Positions 1 to 9,471 are shown, counted from the first letter of the stretch. The stretch is 64,000 bases of DNA from Sulfobacillus sp. (GCA_027343695.1 DAHWKJ010000063.1:42674-106673), one strand, 5' to 3'. The notes: generated by a model from the letters alone, not told the origin. Translations and numbers: made by a program.

Positions 1-31
1 TCTTCGGTGATGATGTCTCTGTCCCACTCAT
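1..31 (-). CDS. Start of a gene leaving the window on the left (partial)
   Basis: An ATG at 31 on the minus strand is preceded at 10 bases by a GGGAGG ribosome site (plus-strand cctccc, 42-47). The reading MSGTETSSPK stays open to the window edge. It lies 40 bases downstream of the 72-515 gene, so it is probably the next gene of the polysaccharide block. Only ten codons are visible, so no function can be given. Confidence 0.4.
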   Translation of the reverse strand, partial: MSGTETSSPK

Positions 32-71
32 TAGACGTTAACCTCCCATTTAAAAAGATTGAGAATAGTGT

Positions 72-515
72 TCATGACCGGGTTGGAGGCAGGTCATTCG
101 CCTTGCGACTGATAGCGGGGGGGAAATATGGAGGATTCCACGACGCCCGATACAGGGTAATGGACCGCACTTCGGAATCGATTTTCCCGACTGACCAGCG
201 CAGCACCCGTAGGCTGGTCTGCACCGAAAGAACCCGGGTAAATTCGCTGTCGGGAATGGAATATGCGGTAGGCAAACTGAGACGCAGGTCTCCCCATACG
301 GCTGGGTCTAAATTGATCTGACTCTCTTTAAGGGGAAACGCGAACAGATCTTGCAGCGGATAGCGGAGTTGCCCCGGATTCAGTCGGTCTTCGTCGTTCA
401 CGGCGTTGATTAGAGGGATTTTTAGCTCGGGCGCTATTTTGGTTTCTCGCGGCTTATGCGAACCGCACACCCGTCTCCATAATCCGACGACGAAGTGAAC
501 GAGATTTTGGATCAT
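72..515 (-). CDS. Hypothetical protein coupled to a glycosyltransferase
   Basis: This 147-residue protein is not recognised. The N-terminus (MIQNLVHFVVGLWRRVCG) has a short hydrophobic stretch followed by basic residues; the rest is soluble-looking, with several Leu/Pro-rich strands. Its ATG overlaps the stop of the preceding glycosyltransferase in an ATGA, which suggests translational coupling and is the main reason to accept it as a gene. The context implies a role in export or assembly of a surface glycan, but that is inference only. Confidence 0.5.
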   Translation of the reverse strand: MIQNLVHFVVGLWRRVCGSHKPRETKIAPELKIPLINAVNDEDRLNPGQLRYPLQDLFAFPLKESQINLDPAVWGDLRLSLPTAYSIPDSEFTRVLSVQTSLRVLRWSVGKIDSEVRSITLYRASWNPPYFPPAISRKANDLPPTRS

Positions 516-1741
516 GATTGCACCTCCGATACGGTTTTACCCAATACGTGTTCGTAGATCGCCATGGTACGCGACAGCATCCGCTCCAAGGACCATGCCT
601 CTTTCGCCCAAAGGGCAGCCTGTTGGCCGAGCTTGAGCCGTAAACCGGATGAGCCAATGAGCTGCAACAGTGCCCGGGCAAGTTCCTGCGCCTCTCCCGG
701 CGCCACCAAAATGCCCGTTTTACCGGATTCGATCATTTCCGGAATTCCTCCGACGCGCGATGCGACGATAGGCTTTCCTAGGATCTGAGCTTCCATAATG
801 CTAAACGGAAGGGCATCCTGAACGGAGGGCAACACCACGATGTCGGCCTTGCGCATCAATGCGGCCACATCTTCACGAGCACCTAAGAATCGCACCACGT
901 GCTCTAATCCTTCATGTGCCACCAATCGTTTGAGCTCCTCGGTATACCCCCCATCGCCCGCCAACCACACGACGACAGGATGCTGCGCCACAATTTGCGG
1001 AAGGGCTTCCAACAAATATTGATGACCCTTAACCGGAACGAGCCGCGCGGGACATAAAATGGTGAGACTGCGGATATCTTGGTTGGGCAGGGGGTCCGTG
1101 CGCTTACGTGATTGGATCTCAAGATAATCCGCATCCAATCCATACGGAACGTGGTCTAAATGATCGGCAGGCACTCCAAAACCAGCCACCACTTGGTCCG
1201 CCACCCAACGACTCGGTACAATTGTCCGGTCGGCCGACGTAAATCCGAAATATTCTTCGGCGGCGGCGTAAGCAAATGGCAACGAGTCTCGACTTGTAAT
1301 CTGACCGGATAACAGATGTTCCGAAGCCAAGACCCCATGAATGGTGGCCACGTGCCGAGCATGGGCGGGTTTCACTCGCGCGATGGCCCGTGTAGACACA
1401 ATGTCATGGGTATGAATCAGGTCATAATTGTTCACTCCGAGTAACGCCGCACTAATTTCGTAGGTGTAGCGCTCGATTTCGCGCCAGCGAATCCACGGAT
1501 CCACCATAGGCAGTTCGGTTTGATAAAATCCGAGTACTTGCTCATACACATAGTCCTTCACTTTGGCTTTCTCGACAAAGCGACCGGTAGACATCATCCA
1601 GATTTTTTGCATATCGGGGTGATGGGCCATAATATCCACGTGATGACCTTGACTTTCCAGGTACCGTGACAGTTGGGTCATGTAGTTGTACACGCCACCG
1701 ACGTGGGGAAGATACCAATAAGTTGCCAACAGAATTTTCAC
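512..1741 (-). CDS. GT4-family glycosyltransferase
   Basis: A 409-residue retaining glycosyltransferase of the GT-B fold, predicted to move a sugar from a nucleotide-activated donor onto a glycan or lipid in the cytoplasm. The N-terminal Rossmann half begins MKILLATYWYLPHVGG with the GGV acceptor-side loop. The C-terminal half has CPARLVPVKGHQYLLEAL and the donor-binding E-x7-E region (FSIMEAQILGKPIVASRVGG). It starts with GTG at 1741, overlapping the epimerase stop as GTGA, so the two are coupled. It is closely similar to the second GT4 at 2873-4411, which suggests duplication. The donor and acceptor cannot be told. Confidence 0.88.
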   Translation of the reverse strand: MKILLATYWYLPHVGGVYNYMTQLSRYLESQGHHVDIMAHHPDMQKIWMMSTGRFVEKAKVKDYVYEQVLGFYQTELPMVDPWIRWREIERYTYEISAALLGVNNYDLIHTHDIVSTRAIARVKPAHARHVATIHGVLASEHLLSGQITSRDSLPFAYAAAEEYFGFTSADRTIVPSRWVADQVVAGFGVPADHLDHVPYGLDADYLEIQSRKRTDPLPNQDIRSLTILCPARLVPVKGHQYLLEALPQIVAQHPVVVWLAGDGGYTEELKRLVAHEGLEHVVRFLGAREDVAALMRKADIVVLPSVQDALPFSIMEAQILGKPIVASRVGGIPEMIESGKTGILVAPGEAQELARALLQLIGSSGLRLKLGQQAALWAKEAWSLERMLSRTMAIYEHVLGKTVSEVQS

Positions 1742-2703
1742 GGTCTCAGATCCCCCGCTTTCTCTCTCATGGAGGCCACGACGCGGATAATGGTGTCGTT
1801 CAGGGTGTACCGAGGTGTATACCCTAAGGCCTGTAGTTTGGCGGTGCTGGGTCTGCGTCTTGTGGGTTCCTCAAACCCTGTGCCAAACACCTTGTCATAG
1901 GCAACGTGTTGGATCGTCGATCTTGACTGAGTTTTGTGGATAATACGGTGGGCGAGGTCGTTAATGCTGACTTCTTCTTGACCCCCAATGTTGTAGACGG
2001 CACCCCATTCCCCGCGCTCCCAGACTGTCATGACCGCACTCACCACATCCTCAATATCTGCGAAGGTGCGAGTCTGGGTGCCATCGCCATAAACTGGCAG
2101 GCGTTCCCCCCGAAGTGCACGTGTAACGAAGCGAGGCACAACCATTCCATAGGCTCCGGATTGACCCGGGCCGATGACATTGAAGAACCTACCAATTTTC
2201 ACGGAGGCAGACCATTCTTGAACGGCCGCCAAAGCCAACTGTTCCTCAGCCAACTTGGCATAAGAATAAGTCCAAGAGGCAATATGGGTGTTGCCGATCA
2301 CTACGTCATCGGTTTCGACCACCGGTGTCGATTGCGATAACTTCCCATAAATAGCGGATGATGAGGCGATAAAAACCGGAATATCACGACGGCGTGCCAC
2401 GGTCAGGAGATTGTAGGTACCTAAGATATTGGTCGTCACACTATCCCATCGGTGCTTCATGGCGTAGGGTACGCCCACCACGGCCGCCAAATGAAAAATG
2501 GCGTCCGCGTTGTTCACCGATTTCTCGACTGTCGCGAAACTGCGCACATCGCCGTCAATCACCTCAACCTCTATGGACGCCAATCTTCCTCGTTGTCCTG
2601 TGCTAAGATCGTCCAAAACAGTGACGGTATGACCCTCTTCGACAAGACGCGCCGCGATATTCGATCCGATGAATCCGGCGCCGCCTGTGATCACCACGTG
2701 CAT
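1738..2703 (-). CDS. NAD-dependent nucleotide-sugar epimerase/dehydratase
   Basis: An extended short-chain dehydrogenase of 321 residues, related to UDP-glucose 4-epimerase. The N-terminal GGAGFIGS is the NAD-binding GxxGxxG loop, and YSYAK is the catalytic YxxxK. The open frame extends 20 codons further upstream, but ATG 2703 is preferred because GGAAGGAGG sits 9 bases before it and the protein then begins MHVVITGG as family members do. It lies between two paralogous GT4 genes and probably makes or converts their sugar donor. The substrate (UDP-Glc, GDP-Man or similar) is not decided by the sequence. Confidence 0.87.
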   Translation of the reverse strand: MHVVITGGAGFIGSNIAARLVEEGHTVTVLDDLSTGQRGRLASIEVEVIDGDVRSFATVEKSVNNADAIFHLAAVVGVPYAMKHRWDSVTTNILGTYNLLTVARRRDIPVFIASSSAIYGKLSQSTPVVETDDVVIGNTHIASWTYSYAKLAEEQLALAAVQEWSASVKIGRFFNVIGPGQSGAYGMVVPRFVTRALRGERLPVYGDGTQTRTFADIEDVVSAVMTVWERGEWGAVYNIGGQEEVSINDLAHRIIHKTQSRSTIQHVAYDKVFGTGFEEPTRRRPSTAKLQALGYTPRYTLNDTIIRVVASMREKAGDLRP

Positions 2704-2872
2704 GGTTTGCATCCTCCTTCCGGATGGACCCATGTTATGCGACACCGTCTTGTTGTGTTCCACAATAATCCAGGCGAGGCAAATCTAGGGAGTTCCTCAA
2801 CACAATCATCACCACGAGGCAGACAGCTGGGGGCACGACCGCTACCCGCGACTCATCTCATCTATTGGATGG

Positions 2873-4411
2873 TTAGCGACCGGATATCGGCGGCCACGCC
2901 ATCCGATAACGCTCAAAGGTTGCGGCGTGGATTTCAACAAGATCTGATCCTGACCACCCCTCTGACCCCTCTGTCACGATCAGCCCATAGGTTCCCGGTG
3001 GAATATGGTCGAATACAAAGACTCCGTGACTATCCACGGCCCGTGATTGCACCAAAATCCCCGAGGCGTCCGTGAGATGCGCGGTGATGGCTCTACCTGA
3101 CAGATCCCCGTGGCTAACCAACTCTCCGGTTAATGTCCCCTCGGCATCTTGTGGTCTCCGCACGCCGACCCATCGCCGCATGATCGGACCCAGAAGTTCG
3201 ATATCAGGAAGTTCCGCTGGATTATCCCGGTTCTGCTGTTTCTGCATAGCCTCTTGGTACACCCCGATGGTGTCGCACACCATTTTAGGCAAAGCCCATC
3301 GTTGGGCAGCTCGCTCTTGACCCTGTGTTCCAAGCCTTAGTCGTTGACGCGGGGAGTCGAGCAATTGACACAACGTTTCAGCTAACTGTGCCGCATTCCG
3401 AGGATCTACAAGAAAACCATTAACACCGGATGTAATCATTTCAGGAATGCCTCCAACTCGGGACGCCACAACTGGTTTACCGGCCCATTGGGCTTCGATG
3501 ACCGCGAAGGGAAATGTATCATGCAACGTCGGCAACACGACTAAATCGGCACGACTCAACAATTGTTGCACATCATCTCGAGCGCCTAGAAACTCGACCG
3601 CTGCCTCTAAACCATAGGCGTGAGTATGTTCTCGTAGGGACTGCCAGAGGATCCCATCGCCGATGAACCAGCACCGAAATGGATAGCCACGGCGGTTCAC
3701 TAGAGCGAGCGCTTCCAAGAGATAGATGTGTCCCTTGATGGGGACTAAACGTGCCGGACAAGCTATTATCGGCATCTCGAGGGGAGCCTTAGGTGTGGCG
3801 TTTATGGCGGGGTTAAAAAGACCATAGGGAATCACATAAGAGGGGGTCAAAGATGGGGGAACGGTATCAAATCCGTTACGCACCCAGGTACAGGGAAAAA
3901 TCGCCGCGTCAGCGCGCCTTGCACTCAATAATTCTTCGCGACGAATGTAGTCGAGCTCCATCGGATGCTTAGATGGGTCACTCACCCTCCATTCGATGGC
4001 TTTAACATTATGATACGTCACCACCACCGGGATCCGCCTGATGGCACAGCGTTCCAACGCTCGTGCAGCCAAAGGATCTTGGGCATGGATGACGTCATAT
4101 GCCAGAAGGGGAAATTCTCGGAGTGCCGTCTCGAAAACCAGGCGTGCAGTTTCACGCCACCGCATCCACTGCGATGCCTCGGGGAAATATCGATCGAAAA
4201 ATTTGTTCACGACGGGCTCCACGCGTCGTGCTATCGAGTGTTTGTCAATCCGCATCCCGCTGGAGTGGTAAATCGCGTTTAAGTCCGTGGAATGAGCAAT
4301 AAACGAGACCTCATGGCCGAGTCTGGTGAGTTCGTCCATGAGCCCCCGCATATACGTGGAAACTCCGCCCACACGTGGATACGCTAGGTGGGTTACGATA
4401 AGAATTTTCAT
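2873..4411 (-). CDS. GT4 glycosyltransferase with C-terminal beta-sandwich domain
   Basis: A 512-residue protein. Residues 1 to about 400 are a GT-B glycosyltransferase of family GT4 (MKILIVTHLAYPRVGG at the start, CPARLVPIKGHIYLLEAL, then FAVIEAQWAGKPVVASRVGG). The last 110 or so residues (LTGELVSHGDLSGRAI, then GVFVFDHIPPGTYGLIVTEG) resemble a carboxypeptidase-regulatory or Cna-B-like beta-sandwich, usually a carbohydrate- or protein-binding module outside cells, so the fusion is unusual. The start is ATG 4411, preceded at 8 bases by GAGG; the frame is open 45 codons further but without a ribosome site. It is divergent from rmlA. Confidence 0.85.
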   Translation of the reverse strand: MKILIVTHLAYPRVGGVSTYMRGLMDELTRLGHEVSFIAHSTDLNAIYHSSGMRIDKHSIARRVEPVVNKFFDRYFPEASQWMRWRETARLVFETALREFPLLAYDVIHAQDPLAARALERCAIRRIPVVVTYHNVKAIEWRVSDPSKHPMELDYIRREELLSARRADAAIFPCTWVRNGFDTVPPSLTPSYVIPYGLFNPAINATPKAPLEMPIIACPARLVPIKGHIYLLEALALVNRRGYPFRCWFIGDGILWQSLREHTHAYGLEAAVEFLGARDDVQQLLSRADLVVLPTLHDTFPFAVIEAQWAGKPVVASRVGGIPEMITSGVNGFLVDPRNAAQLAETLCQLLDSPRQRLRLGTQGQERAAQRWALPKMVCDTIGVYQEAMQKQQNRDNPAELPDIELLGPIMRRWVGVRRPQDAEGTLTGELVSHGDLSGRAITAHLTDASGILVQSRAVDSHGVFVFDHIPPGTYGLIVTEGSEGWSGSDLVEIHAATFERYRMAWPPISGR

Positions 4412-4561
4412 AATCGCGTCCTCGAATTCGGCGTAGACGTCGTCCTCTACTATGCTATGCCGGCGATCCGCTTGAGGACTACAAATCTCCCATGCACCCT
4501 GAGCTATAACGACGCATAGGATGTCGCGGGCAGAAAATTTTTCCAAACCAGGAGGTTCACG

Positions 4562-5629
4562 GTGAAAGCACTCATTCTATCTGGAGGAACCGGCACGCGA
4601 TTACGCCCTCTGACGCACACTGGTGCCAAGCAGTTAATGCCGATCGCCAACAAGCCCGTTTTGTACTACGCCTTGGAAACCCTTCGGGATGCCGGTATCC
4701 AAGAGGTGGGCATCGTCGTCGGCCATACCCACAAAGAGATCCGATCCGCAGTGGAGGATGGCCAACGCTGGGGTCTGCACGTCACCTACATTGTTCAGGA
4801 TGCCCCGCGAGGTTTAGCCGACGCCGTGCGCATTGCGGAGACTTTCATTGGACATGAGCCGTTTTTAGTGTATTTAGGGGATAATCTCATCCGAGAGCCG
4901 CTCCGCGAGGTGGTATTGCAGTTCGCCTCTATGGGTAGTAATGCACTCATTTTACTGAGTTCCGTCCCCCGTCCTGAACAATTTGGCGTGGCAGAACTGG
5001 TCGACGGACAGGTTGTTCGCTTAATTGAGAAACCCACCGTAACCGACAGCAATTTAGCACTTGTAGGGGTCTACGTATTCGATCACACCATCTTTGAAGC
5101 CGTAAAATCCATAGGCTTATCTTGGCGCCGAGAATATGAAATCACCGATGCGATCCAATATCTGGTAGACCATCAGTATCGAGTATCGGCCCATGTCCTC
5201 ACCGGCTGGTGGAAAGACACCGGAACCCCACACGACGTAGTCGAAGCCAACCGCCTGATTCTCGATTCGCTCGAATCTTCGATAACAGGATTGGTAGACG
5301 CAGACTCTAGCCTATCAGGGTCCGTAGTCCTGGAGCCAGGCGCCCAAGTCATTCGCAGTGTGGTTCGGGGGCCTGCAATTATCGGGCGCCATGCCGTGAT
5401 CCGCGACGCTTATGTGGGGCCTTTTACGGCCCTCGGCAACACTGTCCAAATTATAGGGAGCGAGATCGAAAACAGTGTGGTATTGGCAGGAACCCGCATT
5501 GAAAATGTTCCGGTCCGCATTGATGGAAGTTTGATTGGTCAGGATGTTCTTCTCCTATACAACAGGGACTATCGCCCCCATGCGTGGAGTTTCGTCTTAG
5601 GCGATCATAGCCGAGCAGATTTCCGATAA
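4562..5629 (+). CDS. rmlA: Glucose-1-phosphate thymidylyltransferase, long form
   Basis: Makes dTDP-glucose from dTTP and glucose-1-phosphate, the first step toward dTDP-rhamnose and other deoxysugars. It has 355 residues, the length of the archaeal/actinobacterial RmlA-long type rather than the roughly 290 of E. coli RmlA. It begins MKALILSGGTGTRLRP (nucleotide-binding signature), then KQLMPIANKPVLYY, YLGDNLI (metal-binding Asp) and a C-terminal left-handed helix of hexapeptide repeats (GPAIIGRHAVIRDAYVG). The GTG start follows AGGAGG closely. rmlB, C and D are not in the window. It is divergent from the glycosyltransferase block and presumably feeds it. Confidence 0.9.
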   Translation: MKALILSGGTGTRLRPLTHTGAKQLMPIANKPVLYYALETLRDAGIQEVGIVVGHTHKEIRSAVEDGQRWGLHVTYIVQDAPRGLADAVRIAETFIGHEPFLVYLGDNLIREPLREVVLQFASMGSNALILLSSVPRPEQFGVAELVDGQVVRLIEKPTVTDSNLALVGVYVFDHTIFEAVKSIGLSWRREYEITDAIQYLVDHQYRVSAHVLTGWWKDTGTPHDVVEANRLILDSLESSITGLVDADSSLSGSVVLEPGAQVIRSVVRGPAIIGRHAVIRDAYVGPFTALGNTVQIIGSEIENSVVLAGTRIENVPVRIDGSLIGQDVLLLYNRDYRPHAWSFVLGDHSRADFR

Positions 5630-5717
5630 CCGAGAATCAAGAACCAGTTAAGCCATGGGCTAAAAAAGGAAATCCACCTCTCTTTACGATGCTCGTGCAC
5701 GTCATGAGGGACTTGGC

Positions 5718-6893
5718 CTAGGGGACAAACACCACCTTAACCACGCCATCCCGTCGCGCCGCAAATTTTTTGTAAGCCTCCGGAGCCTCATGGAGGCTGG
5801 CATGATTCGTCACAATCTTTCCTGGATGGGCCCCTTTCGTTAAAATAAGGTCTCGTAGCATCCGGTTGTATCGGCGATCCGGGGTCCGCCCCAACCCCAG
5901 TGCAATGCCTTTACTGAATAGCAACCCCCAGGGTACCGTCAACCGCCCATCCGCGAACCCTCCCACCGGAGAAGGACTGTGATCCTTCTTCGGATACACC
6001 CCAATAATGCCGAGGCTCCCTCCAGGATTTACCACACGAGCCAAATCCGTAATGACCTGACTTGGATTCTCCCGTGACGGATGGATCCGGTCCAATGCCT
6101 GAAACCCCACCGCATCAATGCCACAATCAACCCCCGGTAATGCCGTTTCTCCGGGAGGAAGCCCGCTATCCCGACGGTAGGCTAGAATCTGGTCGACGGG
6201 GTCCCCATCCTGAAAATTTACCGGGATGGCCCCTAAGGTCTGGGACAGGTGCAATCGTTCCGGTACATTATCTACCACAAACACCAGGCTCGCACCCCGC
6301 AGTAACGCACTATAAGCCGACAATAGACCAATCGGCCCTGCTCCGAATACCGCCACCGTCGATCCCGCCTGAACCCGGGCGAGGTCGGTCGCATGCCACC
6401 CGCTCACAAAGCCGTCCGCGAGCATCACGAAGTCATCTTCCCAATGGTCGCCGGGCTTTCCGGGCACTGGCATGCAGTTGGCATCTGCGAAGGGCACCCG
6501 CAAGAATTCCGCTTGCCCGCCTGGATAATTGCCCTTATTTGTATACCCAAAGGCGGCTCCCACCCGTCCTGGGCGCATCGTAAGGCATTGTGCCGTCCGT
6601 TCCCGCGCACAATTTACACACACTCCACAGTACACATGGGCTGGCACTACCACACGCATTCCGGACTTAATCAGGCGTACTGATGACCCGACCTCTTGGA
6701 CAACCCCTAACACTTCGTGGCCGAATACCATACCAATCTCGGGGGGAATGCGCCCTTCATACATGTGTAAATCGCTGCCACAAAGGGCACTAGAAGTCAC
6801 CCTCACGATGGCGTCCAGCGGGTCTTGAATGATAGGTTGGCTGAGATTCTCGACTGAGACCTGCCCAGGGCCTTGGTAAGTTACTGCCTTCAT
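5718..6893 (-). CDS. Zinc-dependent alcohol dehydrogenase, formaldehyde-dehydrogenase-like
   Basis: A 391-residue medium-chain dehydrogenase. The catalytic zinc site is seen in CGSDLHMYEG and GHEVLG; the structural zinc in the Cys cluster HVYCGVCVNC; and the NAD(P) site in GAGPIGLL. The long C-terminal half with the GIDAVG region places it near glutathione-independent formaldehyde dehydrogenases rather than short sorbitol or alcohol dehydrogenases. ATG 6893 is preferred to the longer frame because GGGAG lies just upstream and the protein then starts MKAVTYQGPG, typical of the family. It is transcribed away from the GH31 gene; a link to sugar use is possible but unproven. Confidence 0.85.
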   Translation of the reverse strand: MKAVTYQGPGQVSVENLSQPIIQDPLDAIVRVTSSALCGSDLHMYEGRIPPEIGMVFGHEVLGVVQEVGSSVRLIKSGMRVVVPAHVYCGVCVNCARERTAQCLTMRPGRVGAAFGYTNKGNYPGGQAEFLRVPFADANCMPVPGKPGDHWEDDFVMLADGFVSGWHATDLARVQAGSTVAVFGAGPIGLLSAYSALLRGASLVFVVDNVPERLHLSQTLGAIPVNFQDGDPVDQILAYRRDSGLPPGETALPGVDCGIDAVGFQALDRIHPSRENPSQVITDLARVVNPGGSLGIIGVYPKKDHSPSPVGGFADGRLTVPWGLLFSKGIALGLGRTPDRRYNRMLRDLILTKGAHPGKIVTNHASLHEAPEAYKKFAARRDGVVKVVFVP

Positions 6894-7020
6894 TGTGCAT
6901 CTCCCGTTCTGTTCGTGTAGGACCATGATCGGATGGTGTGGGCCCCCGACTTTGTATTCCACCATTTAAATTTTTCATGCTTACACGGTGAATGACCCTC
7001 AATCTCTGTCCATCGGTTCT

Positions 7021-7042
7021 AGCGCCATGCTATAATGGCGCT
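7021..7042 (+). promoter_or_regulatory. Palindromic operator overlapping an extended -10 promoter
   Basis: A perfect 8-base inverted repeat, AGCGCCAT and ATGGCGCT, with a 6-base spacer. It contains TGCTATAAT (7028-7036), a consensus extended -10 box; no convincing -35 is seen. A dimeric repressor on this site would block polymerase at the GH31 gene. No regulator gene lies next to it. Confidence 0.6.
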
Positions 7043-7081
7043 CATGATATCTTGCGGTTCCGACCAGGAAGGCGATGCGCT

Positions 7082-9460
7082 CTGAAGCACGTGGTGAACG
7101 AGATCTGGATCCATCTCCGACCCAACCCTTGGCGTATTATCATCGGGAACCATGGCTCCCCAGAACCGCTTCTCGTCCTTCCTTTAGCCCTCCTAGCCGT
7201 CGCCCCCGCGGGTCGTGTTACCGTAAAGCACCGCATTGCTTGGGATTTTATTGGCGAGTCGCTGCGTCCTAGATCCCGTATCATTCCCCCATCTGAACCG
7301 CTGGATGATATTCAGCATTTGGTGTTGCGCACCACAGACCCTCATACCGATGTCATATTCCAGGTGAGCCGACCGGAGCGCTGGCAACTGCATCTTCATG
7401 TGACCACCACCAACCCCGCGATGAACCGCATTGACCTTGGATTCCACGCAGACCCGGACGACCACTGGCTCGGTTTTGGCGAACATGGCCACCCCATTCG
7501 TCCCCCTGCGTCCTTTGATTCATGGGTCGAAGAAGGTCCTGTCGGTCTGGGTCGTTGGTCCCGATGGCTAAAGTTTACCGGTCGGGTGCCGTTCCCCAAG
7601 GGTCCCTACACGTCGTACGCGAGCCTTCCCCTGTGGCTCTCGTCCAAAGGGTATAGCGCCTGGTTCGAGAATCGCGAATTGTTGCGATGGACCCTTATCC
7701 CCCGACAACGCCAGGTCACGGCGTGGGCCCCCGAGATTCACCTGAACTTGGTCGTGGGAGCACAGCCACTCACCGTTCTCACCCGCCAATTTACGGTGAT
7801 GGGGACCCCTCCGACACCCCCTCCGTGGGTTTTTGGTCCGTGGAACGATAGTGTCCGCGGCCAAGACCGCGCGGTCGCTTTGGTAGAGATGCTGCGATCC
7901 CGTCGCATCCCGTCAAACGCCGTTTGGATCGAAGATTGGATGGGTTCCTGGGAGAATACCCAACGCTTTTGGATGCGACCCTTGTCGCATCAGGTGGACC
8001 CAACGCTCTACCCGGACCTCCGAAGCCTGTCGGAGCGTTTGCACCGGTCGGGCTTTCGCCTGCTCGGTTACTTTTGCCCCGAGATCACAGAGGGTAGTGA
8101 ACTCTACCAAGAAGCTCTCGAGAACCATCTGCTGGTACGCATGTCAGACGGCACTCCGGCCCGCATTGATGTGCTGGGTATCCAACATGGAGAGCTGGAT
8201 TTGACCCATCCCGATGCCACCCGGTGGTTCGCCACGCGTTGCCTCCAACCAGCTGAAGCGTTAGGCTTTGATGGATGGATGGCGGATTTCGGAGAATACC
8301 TTCCACCTCAAGCCCGCTTATCCGACGGCAGTACCGGATGGTCTCGCCACAACGAGTGGCCTCTTTTGTGGCAAAAGCTACATCGAGAGTTCTGGGACGC
8401 CACCCGACCGGATCACGATTACACCTTCTTCGTACGCTCCGCGAGCCTCGGCAGTCATTGCGTAGCACCAGTGCTGTGGGGCGGTGATTCTGACACCGAC
8501 TTTGAGTTTGCGGACGGCCTTCCCACCGTAGTCCCACAAGTCCTCTCGGCACAATTGGCAGGGTTCTTCTACTGGTCGACGGACATCGCGGGATACATGA
8601 CATTTGGAGTCACCAGACCCGCAACCAAACCGCTTTTTTGTCGCTGGGTCGAACTCGGCGCCTTGCTCCCCGTGATGCGGACTCATCACGGTACTGCGCG
8701 CCCCCGTAATTGGACCTTGCTCGGTGACGAAGAGACGACTGCGATCTACACCCGATACGCGCGACTTCATACTGCGCTGTACCCATTCTGGCACCATCTT
8801 TCACGTCAAGGAGGCCAGCCCTTAATTCGAGCGCTGGCACTGGAGTTCCCGGACGACGCTCTGGCATGGACGCTCGATCAACAATTCTTGATTGGGCGGA
8901 CTCTCTTGGTCGCCCCGGTGGTAAAAAAATCGGGACGCCGGCATCGGGTCTATATCCCGTCGGGATCCTGGCGATACTGGTGGAGCTCGCGCGTGGATAT
9001 TGGCCCAGCCTGGATTCAGTTAGACGTACCCCTCGACCAGATCCCGATATGGATCCGCCAAGGACAGGCTCTTCCCCTATTGGAAGGAGCCGCCTTGACG
9101 GATCGTCCAGAAGGCATTGTGGATAGCCTAGCACGCATCTCCGATGGGCCCGGAGTCGGTCTGGACCAAGCTCTGATGGCGATCACCGTCTATGGCTGGG
9201 GGGTGCTTGAGAACGACCAGACTTACCAGCTCCCAGGTCGCGGCTCCTTGACTCTTCATCGTAAAGAGGCTACGAAGAAATCTTTAGAATCCTGGGGTCG
9301 AGCAAAATACCATGACCATTTGCCCTATGGATTTAGCGACGGTGGTAGACTGTGGCTAGGACCGGGGGAAAGCGTCGATCTACAAACTGGTTATGGCGAT
9401 TTCGTTTTGACGACAAGTGAAGACTGCCCGGCTCGGCATTACATTCTACGTTGGCAATGA
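7082..9460 (+). CDS. GH31 glycosidase, candidate sulfoquinovosidase (YihQ-like)
   Basis: A family 31 retaining alpha-glycosidase, about 792 residues from this start. The nucleophile Asp lies in GWMADFGEYLP (codon 8285), and the acid/base Asp in WGGDSDTD (codon 8486) follows 67 residues later, the same spacing as D405-D472 of E. coli YihQ. Tyr of TDIAGY (8594), Glu of WIEDW (7931), Arg and Trp of QRFW (7964, 7970) match the sulfonate-binding E/Q-R-W-Y set of sulfoquinovosidases. The frame is open from 6992, but the -10 box at 7031 makes an earlier start unlikely. AGGAAGG at 7066-7072 points to CTG 7082 or GTG 7091, so the start is uncertain. Ordinary alpha-glucosidase or alpha-xylosidase activity remains possible. 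Confidence 0.8.
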   Translation: MKHVVNEIWIHLRPNPWRIIIGNHGSPEPLLVLPLALLAVAPAGRVTVKHRIAWDFIGESLRPRSRIIPPSEPLDDIQHLVLRTTDPHTDVIFQVSRPERWQLHLHVTTTNPAMNRIDLGFHADPDDHWLGFGEHGHPIRPPASFDSWVEEGPVGLGRWSRWLKFTGRVPFPKGPYTSYASLPLWLSSKGYSAWFENRELLRWTLIPRQRQVTAWAPEIHLNLVVGAQPLTVLTRQFTVMGTPPTPPPWVFGPWNDSVRGQDRAVALVEMLRSRRIPSNAVWIEDWMGSWENTQRFWMRPLSHQVDPTLYPDLRSLSERLHRSGFRLLGYFCPEITEGSELYQEALENHLLVRMSDGTPARIDVLGIQHGELDLTHPDATRWFATRCLQPAEALGFDGWMADFGEYLPPQARLSDGSTGWSRHNEWPLLWQKLHREFWDATRPDHDYTFFVRSASLGSHCVAPVLWGGDSDTDFEFADGLPTVVPQVLSAQLAGFFYWSTDIAGYMTFGVTRPATKPLFCRWVELGALLPVMRTHHGTARPRNWTLLGDEETTAIYTRYARLHTALYPFWHHLSRQGGQPLIRALALEFPDDALAWTLDQQFLIGRTLLVAPVVKKSGRRHRVYIPSGSWRYWWSSRVDIGPAWIQLDVPLDQIPIWIRQGQALPLLEGAALTDRPEGIVDSLARISDGPGVGLDQALMAITVYGWGVLENDQTYQLPGRGSLTLHRKEATKKSLESWGRAKYHDHLPYGFSDGGRLWLGPGESVDLQTGYGDFVLTTSEDCPARHYILRWQ

Positions 9461-9471
9461 GGAGCTTTCTT

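Noticed and set aside
2452..3075. A 207-codon plus-strand frame across the epimerase promoter and GT4 end
   Set aside because: It lies opposite two well-supported genes, has no ribosome site and its translation is Arg/His/Pro-rich as expected for an antisense shadow.
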